A stretch of 64,000 nt of DNA from Streptomyces sp. NRRL B-3428 (GTDB lineage Bacteria; Actinomycetota; Actinomycetes; Streptomycetales; Streptomycetaceae). Positions 40,970 through 47,974 of the stretch are shown in pieces. The position numbers were made by a program, and so were the translations under genes. The notes under the pieces are model-generated. The model did no database searches, was not told the origin of the DNA, and saw nothing but the letters and a program-made list of their open reading frames with translations. Positions within the stretch are counted from its first letter, which is position 1. Every line of letters begins with the position of its first letter. The stretch covers positions 248,001 to 312,000 of the forward strand of contig JOGW01000003.1 in assembly GCA_000721375.1 (NCBI GenBank). Reading direction: 5' to 3'.

Positions 40970-42217
40970 ATGTCCGTGCAGTCAGCCGCCCAGTCGAAGG
41001 TTCGGGCCGGGGTGCGACGGGTGGCGCACGAGACACCGCCCTCTCGTCAAGTCCCGGCCCTCCTCTTGGCGTTGCTCGCCACGCCGATAGCCGCCGGGGC
41101 CAACGCCCCCGTACTGATCCTTCCCGACACGGCCCGTTCGCTCGGGGTCTCCACGGCGTCGGTGACCTGGATCGTCACGGCCTTCGCCTGGGCGATGGCG
41201 ATCGGCACACCGCTGTTCGCGGGGCTGCTCCGGCTGCGCGGGGTGCGGGTCGCACTGCGGGTGAGCGGGGCGTTCGTCGTCGCGGGCAGTGCCCTGGTGG
41301 CGTTCGCGCCCTGGCTGCCGGCGCTGCTCGTGGGCCGGGCGGCCCAGGCCCTGGGAGGGGCCGGGTTCGTGGCGGTCGCGATGAGCCTGGCAGGGGGATC
41401 GGCACGCCGGATGGGCGTGATCACCTCCGGGTTCGGGGTGCTCGGGGCGTCGGGACCGCTGCTCGGTTCGGTGATCGGTGCGGCCGCGTCGTGGCGGGTG
41501 GCGCTGCTGCTCTCCGCGGTCTCGCTGGTGGCGGTGCCGGCCGTGGCACGTCACGCGAAGGGGGTGCCGGCCGCCGGGGGTTCCTTCGACGTACGGGGAG
41601 CAGGCGCCCTGGTCGCACTGGCCACCACGCTCGTGCTCATCCCGCAGACCGGCGCCGCGCTCCCGGTGCTGCTCGCGGCCGTCGGGTCCGCCGTCCTGCT
41701 CGTGGTGCACGTGCGGCGGCGGCCCGGGGGTCTGGTGCCCGCGGCGGTCGTACGGTCGGCCGGCTTCGTCGGGGCCGCGGTGACCGCGCTGGCCGTGTCC
41801 ACCTCGTACTTCACCCTGCTCTTCGCCCTGCCGCGGCTGATCGCGGACCGCGCGGACTGGAGCCGGGGCGCCATCGGCATCGGGCAGTTGACCGCGCTGC
41901 TCGCCGGGGCCGCGCTGTCGTGGGGGCTCGCGGCCGCCTCGGTCAGGATGAGCCGGCGGGCGGTGTACGGGGTCCTTCTGACGCTCGGTGCGCTGGCGCC
42001 GCTGACCGCGGTGTTCGCCTCGTCCGCACCGCTGCTGCTCGCGGCCGCGGCCGTGGCGGTGTTCGCCGCCACCGGCAGCAACGCGGTGCTCTCGGTGTAC
42101 GCCGGACAGCAGGCACCGGCCGCCCAACGGCCGTCCGCCATCGGCCTGTTCGTGCTCAGCTACCAGCTGGGCGGGGCGTTCGGGCCCGCGATCGCGGCGG
42201 TGCTGGTTCTGGGCTAG
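40970..42217 (+). CDS. MFS family drug/metabolite exporter
   Basis: A 415-residue transporter with 12 predicted spans and the major-facilitator pattern (VPALLLALLATPIAAGANAP, the RLRGVRVALRVSG loop, RAAQALGGAGFVAVAM). I take the ATG at 40970, which has GAGGGGG about 7 nt upstream, rather than the ATG at 40952 that would lie upstream of that ribosome site. It is divergent from and flanked by operators of a MarR regulator, the standard arrangement for an inducible efflux pump. The exported compound is unknown. It ends at a strong terminator. Confidence 0.93.
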   Translation: MSVQSAAQSKVRAGVRRVAHETPPSRQVPALLLALLATPIAAGANAPVLILPDTARSLGVSTASVTWIVTAFAWAMAIGTPLFAGLLRLRGVRVALRVSGAFVVAGSALVAFAPWLPALLVGRAAQALGGAGFVAVAMSLAGGSARRMGVITSGFGVLGASGPLLGSVIGAAASWRVALLLSAVSLVAVPAVARHAKGVPAAGGSFDVRGAGALVALATTLVLIPQTGAALPVLLAAVGSAVLLVVHVRRRPGGLVPAAVVRSAGFVGAAVTALAVSTSYFTLLFALPRLIADRADWSRGAIGIGQLTALLAGAALSWGLAAASVRMSRRAVYGVLLTLGALAPLTAVFASSAPLLLAAAAVAVFAATGSNAVLSVYAGQQAPAAQRPSAIGLFVLSYQLGGAFGPAIAAVLVLG

Positions 42218-42222
42218 TCAGG

Positions 42223-42255
42223 CGGCCCGGGGTGCTCACCGAGCACCCCGGGCCG
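42223..42255 (+). terminator. Terminator of the MFS gene
   Basis: A 15-bp perfect stem (42223-42237 with 42241-42255, CGGCCCGGGGTGCTC/GAGCACCCCGGGCCG) with loop ACC, 5 nt after the MFS stop codon. Confidence 0.9.
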
Positions 42256-42299
42256 TTGGGCTCTGGCCGTCACTCGGTCCGGTCGGCAGACTGGTCCGG

Positions 42300-43721
42300 G
42301 TGACGACACCCATGCGTAAAGGCGCCAATATCCCGGTTCCCGTGGCTTCCGTCAGGGCCGTGCTCAGCTGGGCGGAGCGGCCGGGTAGCCCCGAGGCCGA
42401 TGTCTCCGCGCTGTTGCTCACCTCGGCCGGGAAGGTCCGTGACGACCTCGACTTCGTCTTCTACAACCAGCCCGAGCACGCGTCGGGCGCGGTGCGCTAC
42501 CTGGGCACCGAACGGCAGCCCGGGGTGGTCGCCAACTCCGTGGAGGTGCGGCTGTCGGCGCTCGAAGCGGGGATCGAGCGGGTGGTCCTGACCGCGTCCG
42601 CCGACGGGGGAACGTTCGGACAGCTCGCGGAGCTGACGCTGCGGCTGCTCGACGCCGGTACGGGGGCGGAGCTGGCGCGGTTCGAGACGGAGGCGGGGAG
42701 TGAGACCGCGTTCATCGGGGGCGAGCTGTATCTGCGGGGCGGGCAGTGGAAGTTCCGGGCCGTGGGGCAGGGGTATGCGTCGGGGCTCGCGGGGCTTGCG
42801 ACGGATTTCGGGATCAGTGTGGATGAGGAGGAGGCGGCTCCGAATGTCACGCCGACTGCCCCTGTCGGAGCGCCTGTCGGACCGCCTGTTGCCGCTCCCC
42901 CGCCGCCTCCGATGGCACCCCCGACGGTCGCCCCTGCCCCCGCCCCGACTCCCCTCCGTATGACCAAGGGCGAGGAGAACCTCCCCGTCGACATGCGCAA
43001 GCGCCTCGACCTGCGCAAGCAGAAGGTCGCCGTCTCGCTTGCCAAGCACGGCGCGACCGGGGTGCGGGCCCGGGTGATCCTCGTGCTCGACGCGTCCGGG
43101 TCCATGTCGGCGCTGTATTCGCGCGGCACGGTCGCGAGTGTGGTGGAGCGGATGGCGGCGGTGGTGGCGCAGCTGGACGACGACGGGGCCATGCAGGCGT
43201 GGACGTTCGCGTCCAATCCGGCCCGGCTGCCGGATCTGTGGCTGGGCGAACTGCCGCAGTGGCTCCAACTGCACGTCCGGGTGGGCGAGATCAGTCTGCT
43301 GCGGCCGAAGAAGCGCAAGAAGGGACTCGTGGACGAGCAGGTCGACATGCGGCTCGTCGGCATCCAGAACGAGGAGCAGAAGGTGATCGCGGAGGTGCGC
43401 TCGTACGTGCGCGAGAACCGTACGGCCGATCCGACGCTCGTGCTCTTCTTCTCCGACGGCGGGGTCTACCGCAACGCGCAGATCGAGCAGCAGCTGCGGG
43501 AGGCGGTGGAGGAGCCGGTGTTCTGGCAGTTCGTGGGGCTCGGGCGGGCGTCGTACGGGGTGCTCGAACGGTTCGACACGTTGCCCGGGCGGCGGGTGGA
43601 CAACGTGGGGTTCTTCGCGGTGGACGACATCGAGAAGGTCTCCGACGAGGAGCTCTACGACCGGCTGCTGTCCGAGTTCCCGTTGTGGATCAAGGCGGCC
43701 CGGGCGGCCGGGATCCTTTGA
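42300..43721 (+). CDS. TerD-VWA fusion protein (tellurium-resistance/stress family)
   Basis: A 473-residue protein. Residues 1-180 form a TerD domain (starting MRKGANIPV after a GTG at 42300, with [19 protein letters not shown] and [20 protein letters not shown]). A Pro/Ala/Val-rich linker (about 185-220) leads to a C-terminal von Willebrand A domain with the MIDAS motif DASGSM (about 264-269), TerF-like sequence and [10 protein letters not shown]. TerD domains bind Ca2+ and take part in metal- and phage-stress systems. VWA domains bind divalent metal and partner proteins. There is no signal peptide, so it is cytoplasmic. No other ter genes are nearby. Confidence 0.92.
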   Translation: MTTPMRKGANIPVPVASVRAVLSWAERPGSPEADVSALLLTSAGKVRDDLDFVFYNQPEHASGAVRYLGTERQPGVVANSVEVRLSALEAGIERVVLTASADGGTFGQLAELTLRLLDAGTGAELARFETEAGSETAFIGGELYLRGGQWKFRAVGQGYASGLAGLATDFGISVDEEEAAPNVTPTAPVGAPVGPPVAAPPPPPMAPPTVAPAPAPTPLRMTKGEENLPVDMRKRLDLRKQKVAVSLAKHGATGVRARVILVLDASGSMSALYSRGTVASVVERMAAVVAQLDDDGAMQAWTFASNPARLPDLWLGELPQWLQLHVRVGEISLLRPKKRKKGLVDEQVDMRLVGIQNEEQKVIAEVRSYVRENRTADPTLVLFFSDGGVYRNAQIEQQLREAVEEPVFWQFVGLGRASYGVLERFDTLPGRRVDNVGFFAVDDIEKVSDEELYDRLLSEFPLWIKAARAAGIL

Positions 43722-43722
43722 G

Positions 43723-43774
43723 AGGCCGGGGCGCCCGCGGATCACCCCCACGACCGCGGGGCCGACCCCGGCCT
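43723..43774. terminator. Bidirectional terminator between the TerD-VWA and ATPase genes
   Basis: Outer 9-bp stem (43723-43731 with 43766-43774, AGGCCGGGG/CCCCGGCCT) and inner 7-bp stem (CCCGCGG/CCGCGGG) with a 13-nt loop, between convergent genes. It includes the first base of the ATPase stop codon. Confidence 0.8.
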
Positions 43775-44331
43775 CAGACCACCCCCGCCACCGTAGGCTC
43801 CATCCCCGCGATGACCAGTGCCGGGTTCTCGTTGCCCGTGAGGAACTCCGAAAGGAGCAGGAGGCGGGAGACGAGGGACGGGGACGGGCCCGTGCCGCGG
43901 CGGGTGACCGCCGTCCAGACGCCCTTGCCCCACGGCCCCGGCTCCGTCCAGCCCCAGGCGTCGCTCGCCGCCTCCACCACGTTCAGACCGTGGCCCGTCG
44001 ACTTGAGCGGGAGGCCCGGGCCCGGGTCGAAGACCACGCACAGGAGGTCCGGGCCCTCGCCGAGCACCGCGACGACCAGCGGGTGCGGAAAGGGTTCTTC
44101 ATCAGCGCCGCTCAGTCCGTGCTCCAGCGCGTTCGCCACCAGCTCGCCGACCGCCGTGTGCACCCGGGGTGCGAGGGCCGTGGCCCGCAGGCGCTCCAGG
44201 GTGGCGTCCACGAAGGCCCAGGCCGCCTTCTCGGCACCGAAATCGGCGGCGAGCGACAAAGTCGCCGTTTCGGCGCCGGTCACCGATGCCGGAAGCAGTA
44301 GTTCCTCCGGACGGCTTGCCGCTGTCGTCAC
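43774..44331 (-). CDS. Anti-sigma-type ATPase of a DUF397/XRE cluster
   Basis: A 185-residue histidine kinase-like ATPase with an N-box (VHTAVGELVANALEHGL) and a G-box region (GLPLKSTGHGLNVVE). I take the GTG at 44331 (TTAASRPEEL), which has GGGAG about 6 nt upstream; the longer frame to 44445 would translate the 12-bp iteron array. It is divergent from a DUF397 gene followed by an XRE regulator. Triads of this type recur in Streptomyces around developmental and antibiotic regulators (AbaA/WhiJ-like loci). Confidence 0.87.
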   Translation of the reverse strand: MTTAASRPEELLLPASVTGAETATLSLAADFGAEKAAWAFVDATLERLRATALAPRVHTAVGELVANALEHGLSGADEEPFPHPLVVAVLGEGPDLLCVVFDPGPGLPLKSTGHGLNVVEAASDAWGWTEPGPWGKGVWTAVTRRGTGPSPSLVSRLLLLSEFLTGNENPALVIAGMEPTVAGVV

Positions 44332-44403
44332 CTGAACTCCCTTATCCAGAAACGCCCTTGGTCGGCAGGGCGTAGCCGACATGGTGAGGTTTCTCCCGCG
44401 CCA

Positions 44404-44487
44404 CTGCAAGCACATCGGCAAGAACACCTGCAAGAACGTCTGCAAGTACGTCTGTGCTTACGCTTGCAAGTACATCCGCACGTACAC
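44404..44487. repeat. 12-bp iterons in the divergent ATPase/DUF397 promoter
   Basis: Four contiguous 12-bp units (44404-44415, 44416-44427, 44428-44439, 44440-44451) have consensus CTGCAAGNACGT. Degenerate units of 11-13 bp continue to about 44487. One includes the perfect palindrome CTTGCAAG (44463-44470). The array occupies the centre of the 176-bp divergent intergenic region and ends just before the DUF397 ribosome site. Confidence 0.8.
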
Positions 44488-44507
44488 GTCCAGGGGGAGA
44501 AGCCCGT

Positions 44508-44762
44508 ATGCGCTCACCACACGCTATTTCCGGGGACTATGACAACGGCATGTCCGCGGCTCTGCTCGACGGCGTCCGGTGGCGAAAGAGCGGACGCTCC
44601 AATGCGAACGGGGAGTGCGTCGAAGTGGCCGAACTCGCGGACGGACAGATCGCCGTACGCAACTCCCGCTTCCCCGACGGGCCCGCGCTCGTCTATACGA
44701 GAGCGGAGATCGCGGCGTTCCTCGCGGGGGCCAAGGCAGGCGAGTTCGACGATCTCGCCTGA
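44508..44762 (+). CDS. DUF397 domain small protein
   Basis: An 84-residue protein with the DUF397 core (VRWRKSGRSNANGECVEVAE, AVRNSRFPDGPALVYTRAE, FLAGAKAGEFD). I take the ATG at 44508, which has GGGGGAG about 8 nt upstream; an internal ATG at 44550 is an alternative. DUF397 proteins are nearly always encoded beside XRE/DUF5753 regulators, as here, and several such pairs behave as regulator plus modulating partner. It is divergent from the ATPase gene across the iteron array. Confidence 0.9.
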   Translation: MRSPHAISGDYDNGMSAALLDGVRWRKSGRSNANGECVEVAELADGQIAVRNSRFPDGPALVYTRAEIAAFLAGAKAGEFDDLA

Positions 44763-45027
44763 CACCTGGCGTAACGTTCCTCCGGGTGCGGTGGATACCT
44801 GATACGCACACCCGACCACGGCCGGTAGGCGGCCAACTAAGTCTGGACCACGTTTAGTTCGGAACGCTGTACACATGGCGCGCGCCGGTGCGACACTGAG
44901 CCGCCGGGCGGGCCTGCCAAGGCCTGGGGCCACTCGGACACAAGAAACTCGCCGGGTTCACGGCGTACACAGCGGGGAGCACGTGGGGTCTCCCCTGTTC
45001 GAGCGTATTCGAGAATTTGGGGAAAGC
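44763..45027 (+). promoter_or_regulatory. Spacer between DUF397 and XRE genes
   Basis: 265 bp with no convincing gene. It holds a small palindrome GTTC-G-GAAC (44857-44865). It is likely to contain a separate promoter for the XRE gene, but I see no clear hexamers and no copy of the 12-bp iteron. Confidence 0.35.
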
Positions 45028-45954
45028 ATGACGGGCTCTCGGGCAGAGGGTGCTCCCGAGCTTGAGGGAGTGCCCGAACTCCGGTCGACACCTGCTCAGC
45101 GGCACGGCGGTCCCACCGTGCTGCGGATCGTGCTCGGCACCCAGCTGCGGCGGCTGCGCGAGGCGCGCGGCATCAGCCGTGAGGACGCCGGCGACGCGAT
45201 CCGCGCCTCGCACGCCAAGATCAGCCGCGTGGAGCTGGGCCGTGTCGCCCAGAAGGAACGTGACGTCGCCGACCTCCTGACCCTCTACGGCGTCACCGAC
45301 GGCGAAGAGCGCACGGAGTATCTGGAGCTGGCGCGGCGGGCCGGCACGCCCGGCTGGTGGCAGAAGTACAGCGACGTCATGCCCAGCTGGCTGGAGACGA
45401 TCCTCGGTCTCGAGGAAGCCGCCGCGGTCATACGGAGCTACCAGGTGCAGTTCGTGCCCGGACTGCTGCAGACCGCCGACTACGCACGCTCCGTGGTGAG
45501 CCTCGGTGAGGCCCGCGGTTCGGTGCGCGAGATCGAGCGCAAGGTCGAACTGCGGTTGCGCCGACAGGAGTTGCTCAACCGGCCCGAGGCGCCGAAGCTC
45601 TGGTTCGTGGTGGACGAGGCCGCGCTGCGCCGCCCGATGGGCGGCAGCCTCGTGATGCGCACCCAGCTGCGCCGGCTGATCGACGTGGCCCAACTCCCGC
45701 ATGTCACGCTGCAGGTGGCCCCGTTCGGGGCGGGCGGGCTCGCGGCGGCGGGCGGTCCGATAACGATCCTGCGGTTCGACGAGCCGGATCTGCCGGACAT
45801 CGTCTATCTCGAACAGCTCACCAGCGCCCTGTACCTCGACAAACGAGCCGATGTCGAGAACTACATGATGGTGATGGACCAGGTCTCCGCGGCCGCCTCC
45901 ACCATGGAGAGCAGCGTGGCCTTCCTGGAGCAGCTGCTCGACGAGTACTACTGA
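45028..45954 (+). CDS. XRE family regulator with DUF5753 domain
   Basis: A 308-residue regulator. The HTH (about residues 35-90: VLGTQLRRLREARGISREDA, HAKISRVELGR) is followed by a DUF5753 domain (about 105-300, including YQVQFVPGLLQTADYARSVV, FVVDEAALRRPMGG and YLEQLTSALYLDK). It starts at the ATG at 45028 with GGGGAAAG upstream; the open frame from 44875 lacks a ribosome site. Proteins of this type pair with DUF397 proteins and bind repeats in their shared promoter. The iteron array at 44404-44487 is the obvious candidate target here. Confidence 0.93.
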   Translation: MTGSRAEGAPELEGVPELRSTPAQRHGGPTVLRIVLGTQLRRLREARGISREDAGDAIRASHAKISRVELGRVAQKERDVADLLTLYGVTDGEERTEYLELARRAGTPGWWQKYSDVMPSWLETILGLEEAAAVIRSYQVQFVPGLLQTADYARSVVSLGEARGSVREIERKVELRLRRQELLNRPEAPKLWFVVDEAALRRPMGGSLVMRTQLRRLIDVAQLPHVTLQVAPFGAGGLAAAGGPITILRFDEPDLPDIVYLEQLTSALYLDKRADVENYMMVMDQVSAAASTMESSVAFLEQLLDEYY

Positions 45955-46033
45955 GCCGGTCCCGTTCCACCGCTCCGGCCCGTATCGCACATCCTGTATC
46001 GCACATCCTGTACGTCCCCCAGGAGATGCCACC

Positions 46034-46843
46034 GTGACCGCACAGACTCCGATACCCGGCCCGGCGATCGACATCACCGTGCCCTGTTCACCCAGAATCT
46101 GGAACTACTGGCTGGGCGGCAAGGACAACTACGAGGTCGACCGCGCGGTCGGCGACCAGTTCTTCGAGATCTACCCGTCCATCGTGCCGATCGCCAAGCA
46201 CTCACGGGCCTTCCTGAGCCGTGCGGTCACGTATCTCGCGGGCGAGGCGGGGATCCGGCAGTTCCTCGACATCGGCACCGGGCTGCCCACGCACGACAAC
46301 ACGCATCAGATCGCGCAGCGCACCGCGCCCGACGCGCACATCGTGTACGTGGACAACGACCCCGTCGTCCTCGCCCATGCCCGCGCGCTGCTCACCTCCA
46401 GCGCCGAGGGCGCCACGCACTACATCGACGCGGATCTGCGCGACCCGGATCTCATCCTGGAGCGCGCCGGCAAGCTGCTCGACTTCGAACAGCCCATCGC
46501 GCTGTGCATGCTGAACATCCTCGGCCACATCGAGGACACCGCCGAGGCCGCCTCGATCGCCAAGCGCCTGATGGACGCGCTGCCTTCGGGCAGCTATCTG
46601 GTGACCGCGGACGGCACCAACGTCGTCACCGGCGAGGCCTTCGAGCGGGCCATCGCCGTCTGGAACCAGGTCGGCCGCCCCACCTACCACCTGCGCAGCC
46701 CCGAGCAGATCGAGAGCTTCCACGAGGGCCTCGAACTTCTGGAGCCCGGTGTGGTGTCCTGCTCGCGCTGGCGCCCGCAGGAGAATCCCTTCGGGCAGCC
46801 GGCGGAGGTCGACGAGTTCTGCGCGGTGGGGCGTAAGCCCTGA
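46034..46843 (+). CDS. SAM-dependent methyltransferase, DUF574/Methyltransf_19 type
   Basis: A 269-residue protein with the hallmark N-terminal block SPRIWNYWLGGKDNYEVDRA and a SAM-binding GxG region (RQFLDIGTGLPTHDNTHQIA, IVYVDNDPVVLAHARALL). It belongs to the actinobacterial S-adenosyl methyltransferase family (PF04672), whose substrate is unknown. It lies 79 bp downstream of the XRE regulator on the same strand; this pairing is common in Streptomyces, so the methyltransferase may be controlled by or act with that cluster. It converges on the VOC gene with only 10 bp between. Confidence 0.92.
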   Translation: MTAQTPIPGPAIDITVPCSPRIWNYWLGGKDNYEVDRAVGDQFFEIYPSIVPIAKHSRAFLSRAVTYLAGEAGIRQFLDIGTGLPTHDNTHQIAQRTAPDAHIVYVDNDPVVLAHARALLTSSAEGATHYIDADLRDPDLILERAGKLLDFEQPIALCMLNILGHIEDTAEAASIAKRLMDALPSGSYLVTADGTNVVTGEAFERAIAVWNQVGRPTYHLRSPEQIESFHEGLELLEPGVVSCSRWRPQENPFGQPAEVDEFCAVGRKP

Positions 46844-46853
46844 CGTAAGGCCG

Positions 46854-47306
46854 TCAGTCCTTGGTGGGGCTCAGCGGTGCGCCGTCGGGGCGCTGGCTGA
46901 AGCGGAGCATGTTGCCGGACGGGTCGCGGAAGGCACAGTCCCGTACGCCGTAGGGCATGTCCATGGGCTCCTGGATGACCTCGGCGCCCGAGGCCGCGAT
47001 GCGCTCGAAGGTGGCGTCCACGTCGTCGGTCGCGAAGATGACCCCGCGCAGCAGGCCCTTGGCGAGCAGCTCTGCCATGGCCTGCTTGTCGGCGGGCGAG
47101 GCGTTGGGGTCCGCCATCGGCGGCTCGAGGACGACCTCGACATCGGGCTGTGCGGGCGAGGAGAGCGTGACCCAGCGCATGCCCTCGAAGCCGACGTCGT
47201 TCTTCACCTGCAGGCCGAGGGCGTCACGGTAGAACGTGAGCGCCTTGTCGTGGTCGTCGACGGCGATGAAGCACTGCGAGAGCTTGAGATCCGGCTTGAT
47301 ATCCAT
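46854..47306 (-). CDS. VOC family (glyoxalase/bleomycin-resistance-like) protein
   Basis: A 150-residue vicinal oxygen chelate protein with two beta-alpha-beta-beta-beta repeats (DLKLSQCFIAVDDHDKALTF, YRDALGLQVKNDVGFEG; then LLRGVIFATDDVDATFERIA, DCAFRDPSGNMLRFSQ). Members bind metal and either isomerise, cleave or sequester small molecules. It is preceded by an AraC-type regulator 9 bp upstream on the same strand, so the two form a small operon in which the regulator may control the VOC gene. Confidence 0.93.
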   Translation of the reverse strand: MDIKPDLKLSQCFIAVDDHDKALTFYRDALGLQVKNDVGFEGMRWVTLSSPAQPDVEVVLEPPMADPNASPADKQAMAELLAKGLLRGVIFATDDVDATFERIAASGAEVIQEPMDMPYGVRDCAFRDPSGNMLRFSQRPDGAPLSPTKD

Positions 47307-47315
47307 GACTTCACG

Positions 47316-47759
47316 TTACGGCTGTGCGTCGGGCTCCGCCCGGGTCTGCGAAGGCTTGGTCCGGTGCGGCCGCGTGTAGATCTTGGCCACGCAGGCCGGG
47401 ATGTTCGCGCCGTCCTCGTGGTCGCGGGCCCGGTACGCGCTGGGCGACTCCCCCACCAGCTCGGTGAAGCGCGTGCTGAACGAGCCGAGCGACGTACAGC
47501 CCACCGCGAAGCACACCTCGGTGACCGACAGGTCCCCGCGCCTGAGCAGTGCCTTGGCGCGCTCGATCCGCCGCGTCATCAGGTACGTGTACGGGGTCTC
47601 GCCGAAGGCCGTGCGGAAGGAGCGCGAGAAGTGCCCGGCCGACATATGGGCGTGCCGGGCCAGGCGCGCGACGTCGAGGGGCTCCATGTAGTCGCGGTCC
47701 ATCATGTCGCGGGCCTGGCGCAGCCGCTTGAGGTCTTCGAGCGGCACCTGTCCTGTCAC
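47316..47759 (-). CDS. AraC family transcriptional regulator, HTH domain only
   Basis: A 147-residue protein that is essentially one AraC-type double HTH (ARLARHAHMSAGHFSRSFRT, GETPYTYLMTRRIERAKALL, DLSVTEVCFAVGCTSLGSFS, ELVGESPSAYRAR). There is no separate ligand-binding domain. Short proteins of this class often accompany VOC genes, as here, where the VOC gene starts 9 bp downstream. It is divergent from the polysaccharide deacetylase gene. Confidence 0.93.
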   Translation of the reverse strand: MTGQVPLEDLKRLRQARDMMDRDYMEPLDVARLARHAHMSAGHFSRSFRTAFGETPYTYLMTRRIERAKALLRRGDLSVTEVCFAVGCTSLGSFSTRFTELVGESPSAYRARDHEDGANIPACVAKIYTRPHRTKPSQTRAEPDAQP

Positions 47760-47837
47760 AAGGCCAGGATCGCATTTGTGCGGCTACCGCGGTGGCTGAA
47801 AAGAGAGCCACCGATATGCTTCCGGGCACACATCCGG

Positions 47838-47940
47838 CACTTCCCATGCCTGACGTCGCAGGGACGACGTCGCTCCGGCAGGAAGTGCAGGGCCAGGGGG
47901 ATCACAAAGTCCGGGGATCACAAACCGGGGGATCACGTCG
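47838..47940 (+). promoter_or_regulatory. Structured leader and GGGGATCACAAA direct repeats before the deacetylase gene
   Basis: A nested hairpin covers 47838-47887: CACTTCC pairs with GGAAGTG, TGCC with GGCA and GACGTCG with CGACGTC around a 6-nt loop. Three direct repeats follow at about 47897, 47913 and 47928 (GGGGATCACAAA, GGGGATCACAAA, GGGGATCAC). The region lies 35-140 nt before the TTG start. It could be a cis-acting RNA; I cannot assign a class. Confidence 0.55.
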
Positions 47941-47974
47941 ACCGTCCTCGCCCAGTCTCGAACGAGGAGTCGCC

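Noticed and set aside
44404..44487. 12-bp iterons as a plasmid-type replication origin
   Set aside because: There is no Rep gene, no AT-rich melting region and no DnaA-box cluster. The position in a divergent promoter beside an XRE regulator fits an operator array better.
47897..47940. GGGGATCACAAA repeats as a CRISPR array
   Set aside because: Units are only about 12 bp, spaced 14-16 bp with no variable spacers, and no cas genes are present.
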